Shown in pieces: positions 41,546 to 52,860 of a DNA stretch of 64,000 nt (position 1 is the first letter of the stretch; the number at the start of each line of letters is the position of its first letter). The translations under genes were made by a program, and so were the position numbers. Below the pieces are notes generated by a model, which saw only the letters and a program-made list of their open reading frames with translations, had not been told where the DNA came from and ran no database searches. The DNA comes from Diogma glabrata (taxonomy: Eukaryota > Arthropoda > Insecta > Diptera > Cylindrotomidae), in assembly GCA_963693315.1 (NCBI GenBank), contig OY856188.1:215214953-215278952 (forward strand), written 5' to 3'.

Positions 41546-44500
41546 TAATGTATTTTAATTTAGTTATTTTATAAAATTTTTTTGTTCTTGCATAGTTTGT
41601 CCTAAATTATTATTCTTTTTAGCTAAATTTCTCGTTTGTGAATTACGTGTTTTGTTTGTTGAACATTAGTGTAAATAAGAGATTTCCCAGACAGGATTCA
41701 GTAATCTTTTTTAAAGTTCAATTTCTCTACAAACTATAGCTGACTTTGATGAGAAATTATATTGTAGTATATTTATGACAACCGTAATAGTTGACACCTT
41801 TACAACTTAATTTAAAATTTAGTTTGACGAGTCTCACAGTGTAATAGAAGTTTTATAGAACCATTAATGTTTTTTACCGTGAATACAACAAATATAAAAC
41901 AACAGCAGCTAATTACGTAATTTTATTTTTGCTCTTTATATTTAAAATGCGAGTCTCATCACACATCACTCTATTCACTTTCCATAATATAATATAATAA
42001 TATAATATTGATCATTAGAATCAGAGCATGCATCAATCAATTTTGAATTAAGCTCTTTTTCTGATCCTCAAATCTATACTTCCGATTGCTTTAAATTCTT
42101 TTATATTTTATTAAATTATTTATGTTTTGATTAATATTCCTGAGATTTTCTAAACATTCGTCGATTAATTTTTTAATTTTCGATTCGATTCGATGAATGA
42201 ATCTTATTCCGATCAATTATCAATAAGCATGATTTGAAAAAGAAACTTAAGTCAACATCCTTAAATTAGACTAATTTCAATTTATATCTTCCCATTTATT
42301 ACTTAATTAAAGGATTACTATATATACACAAATCAAAAGTAAATACAAACAACAAAAAACTAACCTCTTCTAAAACAGATCAATTTCTTAGCAAACAAAT
42401 AACATAACAATCAATTCTTTCAACAAGAAGATGCGAAACTAAGATTAGATCAAACAAACACAAAAAAAAATAAAAATTATAACACATTGGAGTGGTCAAA
42501 ACTTTTCAAAAAAAAATATACAAAAAACTCACCAAAAAAAATAAAATCTTAATCCTATTCAAATATTTTTTTCGAACTTCAAAGCTCGTAAATCAAAAAT
42601 TTTAGAAAAGAAGAAAAAATAATTTAAGAGGATTAAATTAACACTTCGTCTATTGTGCTATGGTGGCAAACTATTCATCGATATGTTTATACTTTTTTAT
42701 TTCTTTTTAAAAATCAATTATCTCATTATCTATTGTTGAGAAAAGATTTGGTTATTCTATAAATTCCAATTTATATACTATATATCGAAGCTGTGTAAAT
42801 ATAGAAGAATGTTTGATGAGCTTTTATGAATTCTTTTGTATGCAAAATGTCATTTAGGTGATGTTTTTGGTCTCCCGTTCCTGCATCATGTTCATATCTG
42901 AATCTGAGTTTTTGCTATGTATAAGTTAGAGTCATAATTAATTACAAAAAACAAAACAAAAAGACAAATCATATGATCAACCTAAAAATTAAATTTCATC
43001 AATTTTTAATTAAAAAATCGTGTCCGTTGATCATTTCATTCGATTTGTTTTATTTATTCAATTTAAAATGGAAAAAAAAAAACATTAAAATATACTTTTG
43101 ATATTGCAACAACAACATCATTGTTGTTGCAATATCAAAAGTATTTGTGTTAATATTTCCTCAACAATTTATTTACAAAACATAAATAAATTATCTTTTT
43201 TTTGTATTCGTTTTGTTATTAAATATATTTATTCTGCAGCCATAGACCAATTATGAACAATAAAGTGTAATGGCGTATAATGACAGGGCGCAAATATATA
43301 TACATGCAATTTTACATTCATCCATTTTTTTGTAGTTATAATCTTAAACTATAAAATAATAAATAAAAATATAACAAAGCACATTAAACTTTTTTTATTA
43401 ATTTCTTAGCATTTAATTTCATTTTTCATAGTTTTGGATTATAAAAAGAGAGATGAAATTTAAAATTATAAAAAAACGTAAGATGTGTCAAATGGCATGA
43501 TGGTCATGCATGGTAAACGTAATTTAGAATATAATAAAAATATGTTGAATTTCAATTTTATTATAAAAATTATATATGTTTTGAAAGTAAACTAACATTT
43601 TTTATTAATTTAAGATTGTGATAAATTAAATTACTTGATAGCCTTCGGTCAACATTCATTTTTATTTTGTGAAAAAATTGTTAGATTTTTAGTTGGTTTG
43701 TGTAAACTCTAATGCAATGGGAAAGGATATATTTTGCTATAAACCGATAAATGTGCTATAGGAATTGTGAGTGATCGAAATTGGACATATAATCTTGATT
43801 CTCTACAACACCGTCGCACTGCTCGTAATCTCTATGTTTTTTATAAATATCGTCACTGTGGTCAGATCGAATTGGATGCAATTCGAATATATTATTTTAT
43901 AATGCAAAGAGTTAAACTTGAAATCCCAAGCTATCATAACGACAAAAACCAAAGCGACTTCTTTGACCGAACTGCATAAAATGGAATAATTTTCCGGAAC
44001 CAATATTCTGGTGTTTCGAAAAGGAACTATTAACACCTTAGAACCTATAGTTTTGTGGAACCAAGGTTTAAAAGGTATGTATGTGTTATTGTGATACATA
44101 TTGCAATTTCTATTCTTATAATGCCCATATACCATTCTTTGGTATATATTAACAAAAACTTACTTGGAAAGGAATCCATTCACGAATCTCTGGCTTTTGG
44201 TTTTTCATTGTTGATTCTTGGTTTCAGTTCTTGGTTCTTGCCTCTTGGATTATGGATTTGTTGCAATAGTTGCTGTTTCGTGGTTTTCGGTACTTGGTTC
44301 TTGATTTTTTTTATTGGTTCTTTGTTATTCTTTTTAGTTATAGAGCTAGAATGTTCTTGAAATATTTTTTCAACGTATGAACCTAAATGTTTCATTGTTT
44401 AATCTTCGAAATAGGTTCTAGGTTATGTTCATTTATTCATATTTCTCCTTTGACGATTATTTGTACATACAATGTAGAAACCAAGCACGAAACGCAACTA

Positions 44501-45410
44501 AAAGAAGGATTCAATATTGTCAATAATTATTTTAAAATAACAAATAAAATTGTAATACTTTTATTTCACATAAATTTAAGTGTCATTCGACATCAGCAAC
44601 AATGTCTTATTGTCACATTCGTCCATGATTTTTCTTACAATTACAAAAATTAACAAGAATAAGAAGAAATATATACGAAATAAAGATAAATAAATACATA
44701 AACGAGAATAAGTTTCTTGTGTCATCAGTTAAAATATTTTCAGAAGTTTACTATTTATAAACTTTTATTTCCTTGAAATTATATAAATATTTAAAATTCA
44801 AGTGTTTTGTTTTATAAATTTATCTTTTAAAAAAACCGTTATGTATAGATCAATGATTACGTTTATATCATTGCTATTAGAAATATTTGTTTTGTCTAGT
44901 AGCTAGAACATTTGAATTGAACACTTTCGATACCAAAATTTAATATTTGTATCGCTTTCTTATCGGTTCGCACAAAGTTTAAGCACAAGCAAATCGATCA
45001 AGCCGGAATCAAAAATTTAAGTTTATAAAAACCATATTCAAACCAATGCTAAAATTCCTAGCTCTAATCATGTGGTCTTTATGACTATGTATGCTCTTCA
45101 AGGATTGAAACAAAAAGAAAAGGAAATATTGCTCTCCCATTTTAGGAAATATGCCAAACACAGATCACGTTGACTGATTTTGAATGCCATGTTTTTTTTT
45201 AAATAAAATGTGTTGTATAACAGGAACTATCGATCGCCAGAACTAATATTCACCATGCATATACTTATATTTTTGTTTGTTGTTTGGTTTCCTTCCTCTC
45301 TTTGTCTCCCTAAGGGACAGTTATGTCTTCCCATAAACGTGCCTAACTTTTTCATTTGATTCATAATTGTATAATTAATGCGAGTTTTGTTTTAATCTAT
45401 AAGAAAAAAT
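41546..45410. other. AT-rich spacer with one perfect small hairpin
   Basis: Apart from the hairpin at 43092-43144 and a repeat S copy at 44030-44100, no gene, tandem repeat or partner was found. Since the rhomboid exon precedes it, part could be intron, but no later rhomboid exon was seen. Confidence 0.55.
43092..43144. repeat. Perfect 24-bp inverted repeat with 5-nt loop
   Basis: The arm 43092-43115 (ATACTTTTGATATTGCAACA...) pairs perfectly with 43121-43144 around the loop CATCA. A 24-bp perfect stem is unlikely by chance. It could be a small foldback or a hairpin RNA precursor, though most microRNA precursors are longer and imperfect. Confidence 0.9.
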
Positions 45411-45918
45411 CCCTACCACAAAAAATAATAGTTTTTTCCTCCCTGCGACTGTATCAAAAGAAATGAAAAAACTGTCATTTTGGCATTTATTATAACCAAA
45501 CATATAATTTTTGATATTTTATAAATGAGAAATAAATTTGTCTATAATGACAATAGTTGGCCAGCATATTTTCATAATATACATACTTTAAGAATATTTA
45601 CATAACTTGTAAATACATAACATGTAATTTGTACGTGTCGTTAGAAAATATTGCTTGTCTTTTATAAAATATTGCTTGTCTTTTATAAAATATTTGAGTT
45701 AAATAATCACTGAAAATAAGACAATAAATTTTAACTACTGTCGTAATTATTTCCATTCATTTTATAAAAGTTGGCACAACTATGAAGAAAACATTTATTA
45801 TTTTTTGGTATTTTAAATTCAGAATTGATTTTAATTTGTAATTTAAAACTAAGTTTGTAATTGTAAATAAAAATAAATCACAGAGAAAAGAGAATTTAAT
45901 TGAATATGACATATCACC
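45411..45918 (+). repeat. Repeat I, uninterrupted copy (empty site)
   Basis: Matches 23486-23672 joined to 27018-27310, with small indels including a local duplication (TGCTTGTCTTTTATAAAATAT twice near 45651-45695). It shows the sequence before the RTE insertion. Confidence 0.8.
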
Positions 45919-46007
45919 ATATATTTAATGTCTCTCTTCATACAATTTTAAAGCTATTCTTCTATATATATTTATACTCTAAGAATAGGAATAAAAATAG
46001 GTATCAC

Positions 46008-46200
46008 ATCAATACAGTTAAACCTTTTAAACAGAGATCCCACAACAAAAAGAATTCTAAGGTGTTTGGTTGACGCAATTTGTTTCTGATTTTTTTTGGA
46101 AGAATGGAATAACTAAACAATAAATTCTATAACATAAAAAAAAAGACATACGTCAATAATAGTTAGTTAAGGGAAACAAAAATAAAATAAGAGGTAAACT
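46008..46200 (+). repeat. Repeat S plus tail, empty site for repeat H
   Basis: The first part matches repeat S (AAACCTTTTAAACAGAGATC, then AAGGTGTTTGGTTGACG). The next part (GAATGGAATAACTAAACAAT) matches the sequence directly right of repeat H at 23180-23200. At 19.4-23.2 kb these two parts are separated by repeat H. Confidence 0.6.
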
Positions 46201-48197
46201 GGAAGTTAGCTGGAACGAAAGCTAGTGGAATTTTCCATGATAATGTGATGCAATGTCATTGTTCAATGATTAAAACCTACATATAGAATAATTATAGAAT
46301 AATATGAAGAGCTATTTCTTCGAGCAGCAATTCCGAGGCATCGATTTCCATAAAAAACTGTGCTCCCCAAGCGAATTGTCTTTTAGTTTTTTCTAACTAT
46401 TATGTAAAATATACATCTAGGCAACACACCACTTTTTATACGCTAAATAGCCCATTAAGGTTTATTATTGAACCTTATGGAATTAAATTTCATCATATTT
46501 TGTTTGGTTCAATTCAACAACCGAACAACAACAAAAATCTTCTAAGCATAGAAGCAAAAACGATGAAAACGCGAACTAGAAACAAAAACAATCTTCAATT
46601 TCTACAGTTATTTTGTTGTTATACCAAACCGTACAGGGCTGTAGTAAAACAGTTATTTGTTCAAATAAAATTTGTGTATTTTCACACAATATATACAATA
46701 AATATGGTTTCAACTCCACCCATGACCTGTCAAAGTCGACGCGCTAGAAGAAGATTGATGACCGCCATGAATTTTTTTTTATTCTCTAAGTTGGATTTTA
46801 TTTTGTATACAAATTCTTGAATAGGGTGGGTTAACTAAAAATGTGAATGAAAGAATGAATGAAAAAATAGAACATAGGGAATAAAGGGGATGAATGTAGA
46901 TATTTTTATATAATTCTATACATATATTTCAGTTCAATATCTCCCTCGTTCGATTTATTTGTGTTTGATCCAAAAGATTTTCTCATTCGTCTACTTACTT
47001 TGCAATAGAGTGAAAGATAATTTAGAGCAACTAGACAACAATCCGTAAACTTTTTCCATGTTTTGTGAATTTTGGTTTATTGAGAAAATTTAAAGAAAAA
47101 TGTTTCAAATTTTTCTGTTTATGAGGTGTCTTATTATTGGAATTAAGTGTCAAAAAAAAGTATTTTAGTTTGTTGGAAATATCCCTGAAAGTTGTTTTAC
47201 AAACAATATATCGGTTTGTATATCAAAGAAATGTATGTTTTCCTATTTTAAGAATTGTGACATATTTGCTTCATCAGACAGTGCTTTAATATAATTACAA
47301 AAAACAAATTGCAGTTTGGTGTTATAAAAGATGACAGAATTGATATGACTTAAAGTAAATATCAGCATGACTATTATTATTAGTTACAATTACATATTGT
47401 GTTTTGTCTATGTCAATAAAATTGTCACACAATTTCGAAATTATTCCAAAAGGTTTTGCATAAAATATTTCCATGACCGTTAGAAGAATCGATTGTTCAA
47501 CTGTTCTAATAAAATTTGTATAAAATTTTCTCCTCTAAAATTTAAGTCTATTAATATCAAAAAAGAAAATAATCACGTCCTTTTATAAAAATCAAAACTA
47601 TCCGCTAAATCATCATGCCGCGAGTTTGAAAAAGGAAACAAGATTATCCCTTTAACTCAAATATACATACCAGTTTTAGTTCGCTTAAATTTAATCAAAA
47701 CATTTAGAAAACAATTTTAATTAAAATAAATTATGGAAATTATTTAATATTTTTTTATCCATTTTCTTTTTATTATTTTAATTTGAAATAATTAGATGAA
47801 TTAGAAATGCGAATATAAAGCTTTTGTGAGAAAATAATGGAACATCCTTTCTGCTTAGAACATTATTGTAAATAATGAAGAAAAAGGAAACAAATTCTAT
47901 GGTAAAGGAGTTGTTTAAAGTCGTCTACTCAGTTAGACAGAACCAAGGCAATGGTTAATTTATTTTGATTATTATTTTTGATTCATTTGGCAGCACTTTA
48001 AAGTATCGAATGTTATAGAAACAGATTAATCATATTTATTCGATTTTTGAATCTGTAATTGCGCCAACCCTTTTTCTTAAAAAAACGATTGTAAAACTTT
48101 TTATTTGACCTTGAGTCCAATTTGGTTGTTTTTGTGTAGTATTTATGTTTGTGATTACATCTTTATACGATTTTTTTTATTGAATTTAAATTAAAAA
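46201..48197. other. AT-rich spacer, nothing recognised
   Basis: No gene or repeat partner detected. A 106-codon ORF at 46500-46820 has mixed composition, with no family I recognise and no supporting context. Confidence 0.5.
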
Positions 48198-49750
48198 TAT
48201 GGAGGGGCTGAAATCTCAAGCTCTGAGATATCAAGACTTCGGTCTGGGTTAAGGATTTTGATATAGTTTTTGGCAAAAAACTCTTATGAGGACATGGTTT
48301 TTAGTTTTGGGCAGCGATGTATATCAAACAAAACGTTTTGTTAAAGTACATGTATTTTTTATCTCTGTTTAGATATGTATTACAAAACTAACACGAAATA
48401 TGTATACGTTGTCAAAATATTATAACAGATCATATATTAACATAATTTAGTGAAAATATTATACAATCAGCAAACCACTCAAAAACCTCTCCATTTACCG
48501 TTTCGAGAAAATATTTCAAAATCACAAATTCATATTTCTTTCAAAATTCCAAAAAAATTGTAAAAATTAAATAAAATCAAAAATTCAAACTTTTTTCAAA
48601 CAAAATTCTAAAAATATTCCAAAAATTCTTACAAAATCAAAGATTAAAACTTTTTCAAAAACTCTAAAAACTCTAATAACATAACTTACAGCAAAATCAC
48701 AAATTGTAACTTTTTCAAAAATTATAAAAGTTATAATATAATCAAAAATTTTAAATTTTTAAAAATTTTAAAAATATTCCAAAAATTTTTACCAAAGCAA
48801 AAATTGAAACTTTTTCCAAAATTCTAAAAATATTCCAAAAATTAGAATAAAATCAAATATTTAAACTCTTTCTAAATTCTTATAATATTCAAAAAATTCA
48901 AACTTTTCCAAAATTGTAAAAATACTGCAAAAATTATAACAATATCAAAAATTGAAACTTTTTCCAAAATTATAATAAAACCAAAAATTTGAAATATTTC
49001 AAAATCCTAAAAATATTCCAAAAATTCTTACAAAATCAAAAATTGAAGCTTTTTTCAAAATTCTAAGGATAAAAAAAAAATTCGAAAATTTTTTTCAAAA
49101 TTCTAAAAATATTCCAAAAATTAGAATAAAATCAAATATTTAAGCTTTTTCTAAATTCTAATTATATTCCAAAAATTCTTAAAAATTGAAAAATTCAAGC
49201 TTGTTCCAAAATTCTAAAAATATTGCAAAAATTATAACAATATCAAAAATTGAAACTTTTTCCAAAACTATAAAAATTATAATAAAATAAAAAATAATAA
49301 AATCAAAATATTGCAAAAATTATTACAAAATCAATAATTGAAACTTTTTTCAAAATTCTAAACATCTAAATAAAATTCGAAATTTTTTTTTTCAAAATTC
49401 TAAAAATATTCCAAAAATTAGAATAAAATCAAATATTTAAACTTTTTCTAAATTCTAATAATATTCCAAAAATTCTTAAAAAATCAAAAATTGAAACTTT
49501 TTCCAAAATTATAAAAATTATAATAAAACCAAAAATTTTTAATTTTTCATAATTCTAAAAATATTTCAAAAATTCTTACAAAATCAAAAATTGAAACTTT
49601 TCCAAAATTCTAAAAATATTGCAAAAATTACTACAGAATCAAAAATACAAACTTTTTTCAAAATTTCAAAAATATTTCAAAAACTATAACAAATTAAAAA
49701 ATTCCCAAGTCAAATTTCATTTTCAATTACATTTACGTCATAAAAACAGC
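48198..49750 (-). repeat. Repeat X, copy 2 (inverted)
   Basis: Reverse-complement partner of 16440-17690. The end phrase ATATGGAGGGGCTGAAATCT is at 48199 and TTACGTCATAAAAACAGC at 49733-49750. The middle is a longer run of the same 55-60 bp AT-rich units (AAAATCAAAAATTGAAACTT and ATTCTAAAAATATTCCAAAA), about 300 bp longer than copy 1. Confidence 0.8.
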
Positions 49751-49769
49751 TACATTTTTTCCCGAAAAT

Positions 49770-49932
49770 TGGCTAAAAAAATAAATGAAATCGCTTTTGA
49801 CACACTTGACATTAATTTTTTGACAAGATTATTATGCAATAATTCTCTATAATAATAATAAATTTTCATGTCATATTAATTATTAATTTTATTTTTTTCC
49901 AAAAAATTGGGTAAAAAAGTAAATAAAAATAT
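49770..49932 (+). repeat. 141-bp tandem repeat, left unit
   Basis: A single unit (TTTTGACACACTTGACATTA, AATAATAATAAATTTTCATG, CCAAAAAATTGGGTAAAAAA) that matches the array at 51660-52160. The Penelope pair at 49933-51618 separates it from that array, so the pair was inserted into the array. Confidence 0.8.
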
Positions 49933-50500
49933 CATGTACTGTCTATTATTGTTTTTATTTTGCTTACCGTCGTAAGTTAAATGAAAACAATTATAAGCCT
50001 TAGATCAATGAAACTAGTGTTCCTTTTATTGCTTTTCACATATATTTCTGGGATTACTTGTCCCCTTCATCAGTGTTCTATAAATCGTGATATATTTGAA
50101 TTAATTTTAAGAAAATTTACAATATTTAAAAAAACGCAATTACCTTACTACTATTATATCACAATTTTTAAAAAACAATTGGTCCTAATCCGCTAAACAT
50201 GTAGTGTTGACATAAATTAATAACATTGAACAAAAACATAAATCTATGATAAAAAATAAATTAACACAAACAATTTTAAAATAATTCATCTATAACATCT
50301 AAACCATCAATTTGCACTAAGACGATCAACATGGCGCTATAATTGTATATTAATTTTATATTGTCATTTATTTTTACAAAAAAATTATATTAATTTATGA
50401 CCACTCATCTACCAACTATGGGACATCATAAAAAACAGAAAACATTCAGAAAAAACATTTTGAAAAAGATTCGTTTAGCATCATCTAAATCTGTTTGAAT

Positions 50501-50770
50501 TTATACTTCGTTCATGGTATCCATGTTAATTTTTTTTTTTGGTAATTTTTTGATGTGGTTACAGACCTGGGTGTATGCTGGACTCAGAGAGTCCATGTCA
50601 GAATTGTGGTTGACTGCTGTGTCTCTGTTGATGTGAATGGCTAAAGATTCAAGTATGAGCCGTTTTTTCCAGTTCTCTTCCATTGTTACTATACTAGCAT
50701 GATCATAGTCAAATGTGTGTCCTAACTCCTTGGCATGTTTAAAAGCAGCTGTGCTATTTGTTTTAACCAC
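50501..50770 (-). pseudogene. Penelope-like GIY-YIG endonuclease C-terminus, left copy
   Basis: 89 residues. The SxAFKHAKELGHTFDYDHA block, the NWKKRLILESLAIH block with the catalytic-type Glu, and a downstream Asn/Asp-rich stretch (NHNSDMDSLSPAY) match the end of the GIY-YIG domain of Penelope-like elements. The GIY-YIG segment itself and the reverse transcriptase are missing because the copy is 5'-truncated. The Met at the start is internal to the original protein. Confidence 0.85.
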
Positions 50771-50805
50771 TGAGGACTTAATATGCCAAGGAGTTAGGAC
50801 ATTTT

Positions 50806-51040
50806 ATTTTTAAACATGCCAAGGAGTTAGGACACACATTTGACTACGATCATGCTAGTATAGTAACAAAGGAAGAGAACTGGAAAAAACGGCTCATACT
50901 TGAATCTTTAGCCATTCACATCAACAGAGACACAGCAGTCAACCACAATTCTGACATGAACTCTCTGAGTCCAGCATACACCCAGGTCTGTAACCACATC
51001 AAAAAATTACCAAAAAAAAAAATTAACAGGATACCATGAA
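50806..51040 (+). pseudogene. Penelope-like GIY-YIG endonuclease C-terminus, right copy
   Basis: Inverted counterpart of the left copy, starting at KHAKELGHTFDYDHA. Differences include VTKEENWKKRL in place of VTMEENWKKRL and an earlier end (a one-base change of frame gives KKKINRIP then stop). It has no start codon of its own. Confidence 0.8.
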
Positions 51041-51477
51041 CGAAGTATAAATTCAAACAGATTTAGATGATGCTAAACGAATCTTTTTCAAAATGTTTTT
51101 TCTGAATGTTTTCTGTTTTTTATGATGTCCCATAGTTGGTAGATGAGTGGTCATAAATTAATATAATTTTTTTGTAAAAATAAATGACAATATAAAATTA
51201 ATATACAATTATAGCGCCATGTTGATCGTCTTAGTGCAAATTGATGGTTTAGATGTTATAGATGAATTATTTTAAAATTGTTTGTGTTAATTTATTTTTT
51301 ATCATAGATTTATGTTTTTGTTCAATGTTATTAATTTATGTCAACACTACATGTTTAGCGTATTAGAACCAATTGTTTTTTAAAAATTGTGATATAATAG
51401 TAGTAAGGTAATTGCGTTTTTTTAAATATTGTAAATTTTCTTAAAATTAATTCAAATATATCACGATTTATAGAACA

Positions 51478-51512
51478 CTGATGAAGGGGACAAGTAATCC
51501 CAGAAATATATG
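51478..51512 (+). ncRNA. Hammerhead-like core in Penelope 3' region (candidate)
   Basis: CTGATGA (51478-51484) is followed by a GGG/CCC stem with the loop GACAAGTAAT and then AGAAA (51502-51506). The order CUGANGA, stem II, GAAA is that of a hammerhead ribozyme core, and Penelope-like elements are known to carry hammerheads. However, the closing pair next to the core is A/A instead of G-C, and stems I and III are not obvious. The inverted copy has the same text on the minus strand near 50054-50082. Confidence 0.25.
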
Positions 51513-51659
51513 TGAAAAGCAATAAAAGGAACACTAGTTTCATTGATATAAGGCTTATAATTGTTTTCATTTAACTTACGACGGTAAGCAAAAGAAAAAC
51601 AATAATAGACAGTACATGCTATTAAACTAGATCAGTTTTATGATATTTATAAATATCAT

Positions 51660-52260
51660 AAACGCCCATCATTAAAATAAGTAAATAAAATTCTTTCTTT
51701 TGACACACTTGTCAACATGTTTTTGACAAAATTATAATGCCATAATTTTCAATAATAATAATAAAATTTCATATCATACAAATAATTAATTTTATTTTGT
51801 TCCAAAATATTGGGTAAAAAAATAACTAAAAACTTTCTTTTGACACACTTGACAACATTTTTTTGACAAACTTATAATACCATAATTCTCAATAATAATA
51901 ATAAAATATCATTTCAAACAAATAGTTAATTTTATTTTGTTCCAAAAAATTAAGTAAAAAAATAAATAAAAATCTTTCTTTTGTCACACTTGACAACATT
52001 TTTTTGCAGAACTTATAATGCCATAATTCTCAATAATAATAATAAAATTTCATTTCAAACAAATAATTAAGCTAATTTTTTCTAAAAAAATTGGGTAAAA
52101 AAATAAATAAAAATCTTTCTTTTGTCACACTTGACAAGATTTTTTTGACAAACTTCTAATGCAATAATCTAGTTTTTGATCTCACATACCAATCCCGACC
52201 ATCCAGATTTCTCCACATTCTTTGTTCCTGCTCATTATCACTTAAAATGAACGTTTTTTA
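51660..52260 (+). repeat. 141-bp tandem repeat array
   Basis: The anchor TG(A/T)CACACTTG recurs at 51701, 51841, 51982 and 52123, steps of 140-141 bp. Each unit has TCTTTCTTTTGACACACTTG, AATAATAATAAAATTTCAT and CCAAAAAATTGGGTAAAAAA. Confidence 0.9.
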
Positions 52261-52860
52261 AGCAAAAAATATGCATATTTCCTTGTTTTGACACACTTGA
52301 CGATTTTTTGACACACTTCCGGTAAAGTTATCGAACACATCGTCCTTTCGGATCTTACCATTGAGTGTACCAATTTTTGGAATTTAAAATTTTCAAATCC
52401 CTTCAGCCGTTTTCTAGATTTCGTCGATTGTGACGGCCGGCCGGCAGACAGACATACATTTTTTTTTGCTTTTTTAGAACCAGTAGGTCCTAAATTAAAA
52501 CGTCGAAACAAAAGTCAACAAAAGTCTCACGAAGTATAAAACATGTGGTAATGATCAAATTAAAGGGGCGAGGGCTTGGTGTATACTATTGGTGAGTCTA
52601 TTTTGTCATCGGGTTTGTGTACTATCAAATATCTCAACAGCTAGAATTCTTATCAACCATTTAACAGTATTTCCTATAATTTGGAACTCCAAACTCATTT
52701 GGCAATTTTAAAAAAAAGTATAGCGATGTTGATTTTCTCATAATGCTGTTAAGGTGCTGGAAGTGACGAGGGGGAAAACATATTTATAACCCAGTTAAAT
52801 GTAACCTTTTTCGAAAGTGCCCTTAATTTAAGTAATTATCAAAAAAAAATAAAAATAAAA
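52261..52860. other. Repeat-like spacer with GGCCGGCCGG and CAGACAGACATAC
   Basis: After the array the text CTTCAGCCGTTTTCTAGATT, GGCCGGCCGG and CAGACAGACATAC resembles subterminal parts of dispersed arthropod repeats. A minus-strand ORF of 89 codons (52242-52511) spans it and is not supported as a gene. The last 300 bp contain nothing I recognise. Confidence 0.45.

Larger units (their letters stand above)
49933..51618. mobile_element. Head-to-head pair of Penelope-like element 3' ends
   Basis: The two arms, about 49933-50760 and 50800-51618, are inverted copies of one sequence with few differences (outer ends CATGTACTGTCTATTATTG and its complement). Each arm carries, next to the centre, the C-terminal part of a GIY-YIG-type endonuclease as found at the end of Penelope-like proteins, and outward from it a 3' UTR of about 560 bp. 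At the junction ATGCCAAGGAGTTAGGACA is present twice (about 50783 and 50816). Both copies are strongly 5'-truncated, which is common for Penelope-like insertions. Confidence 0.85.

Noticed and set aside
46500..46820. 106-aa ORF as a possible gene
   Set aside because: Composition follows the AT-rich background, with no conserved motif, no splice context and no partner.
49981..51570. Signal-peptide-like 71-aa ORF (LVFLLLLFTYISGITC) present twice
   Set aside because: It lies antisense to the 3' UTR of the Penelope-like element in both inverted arms, so its duplication is explained by the element.
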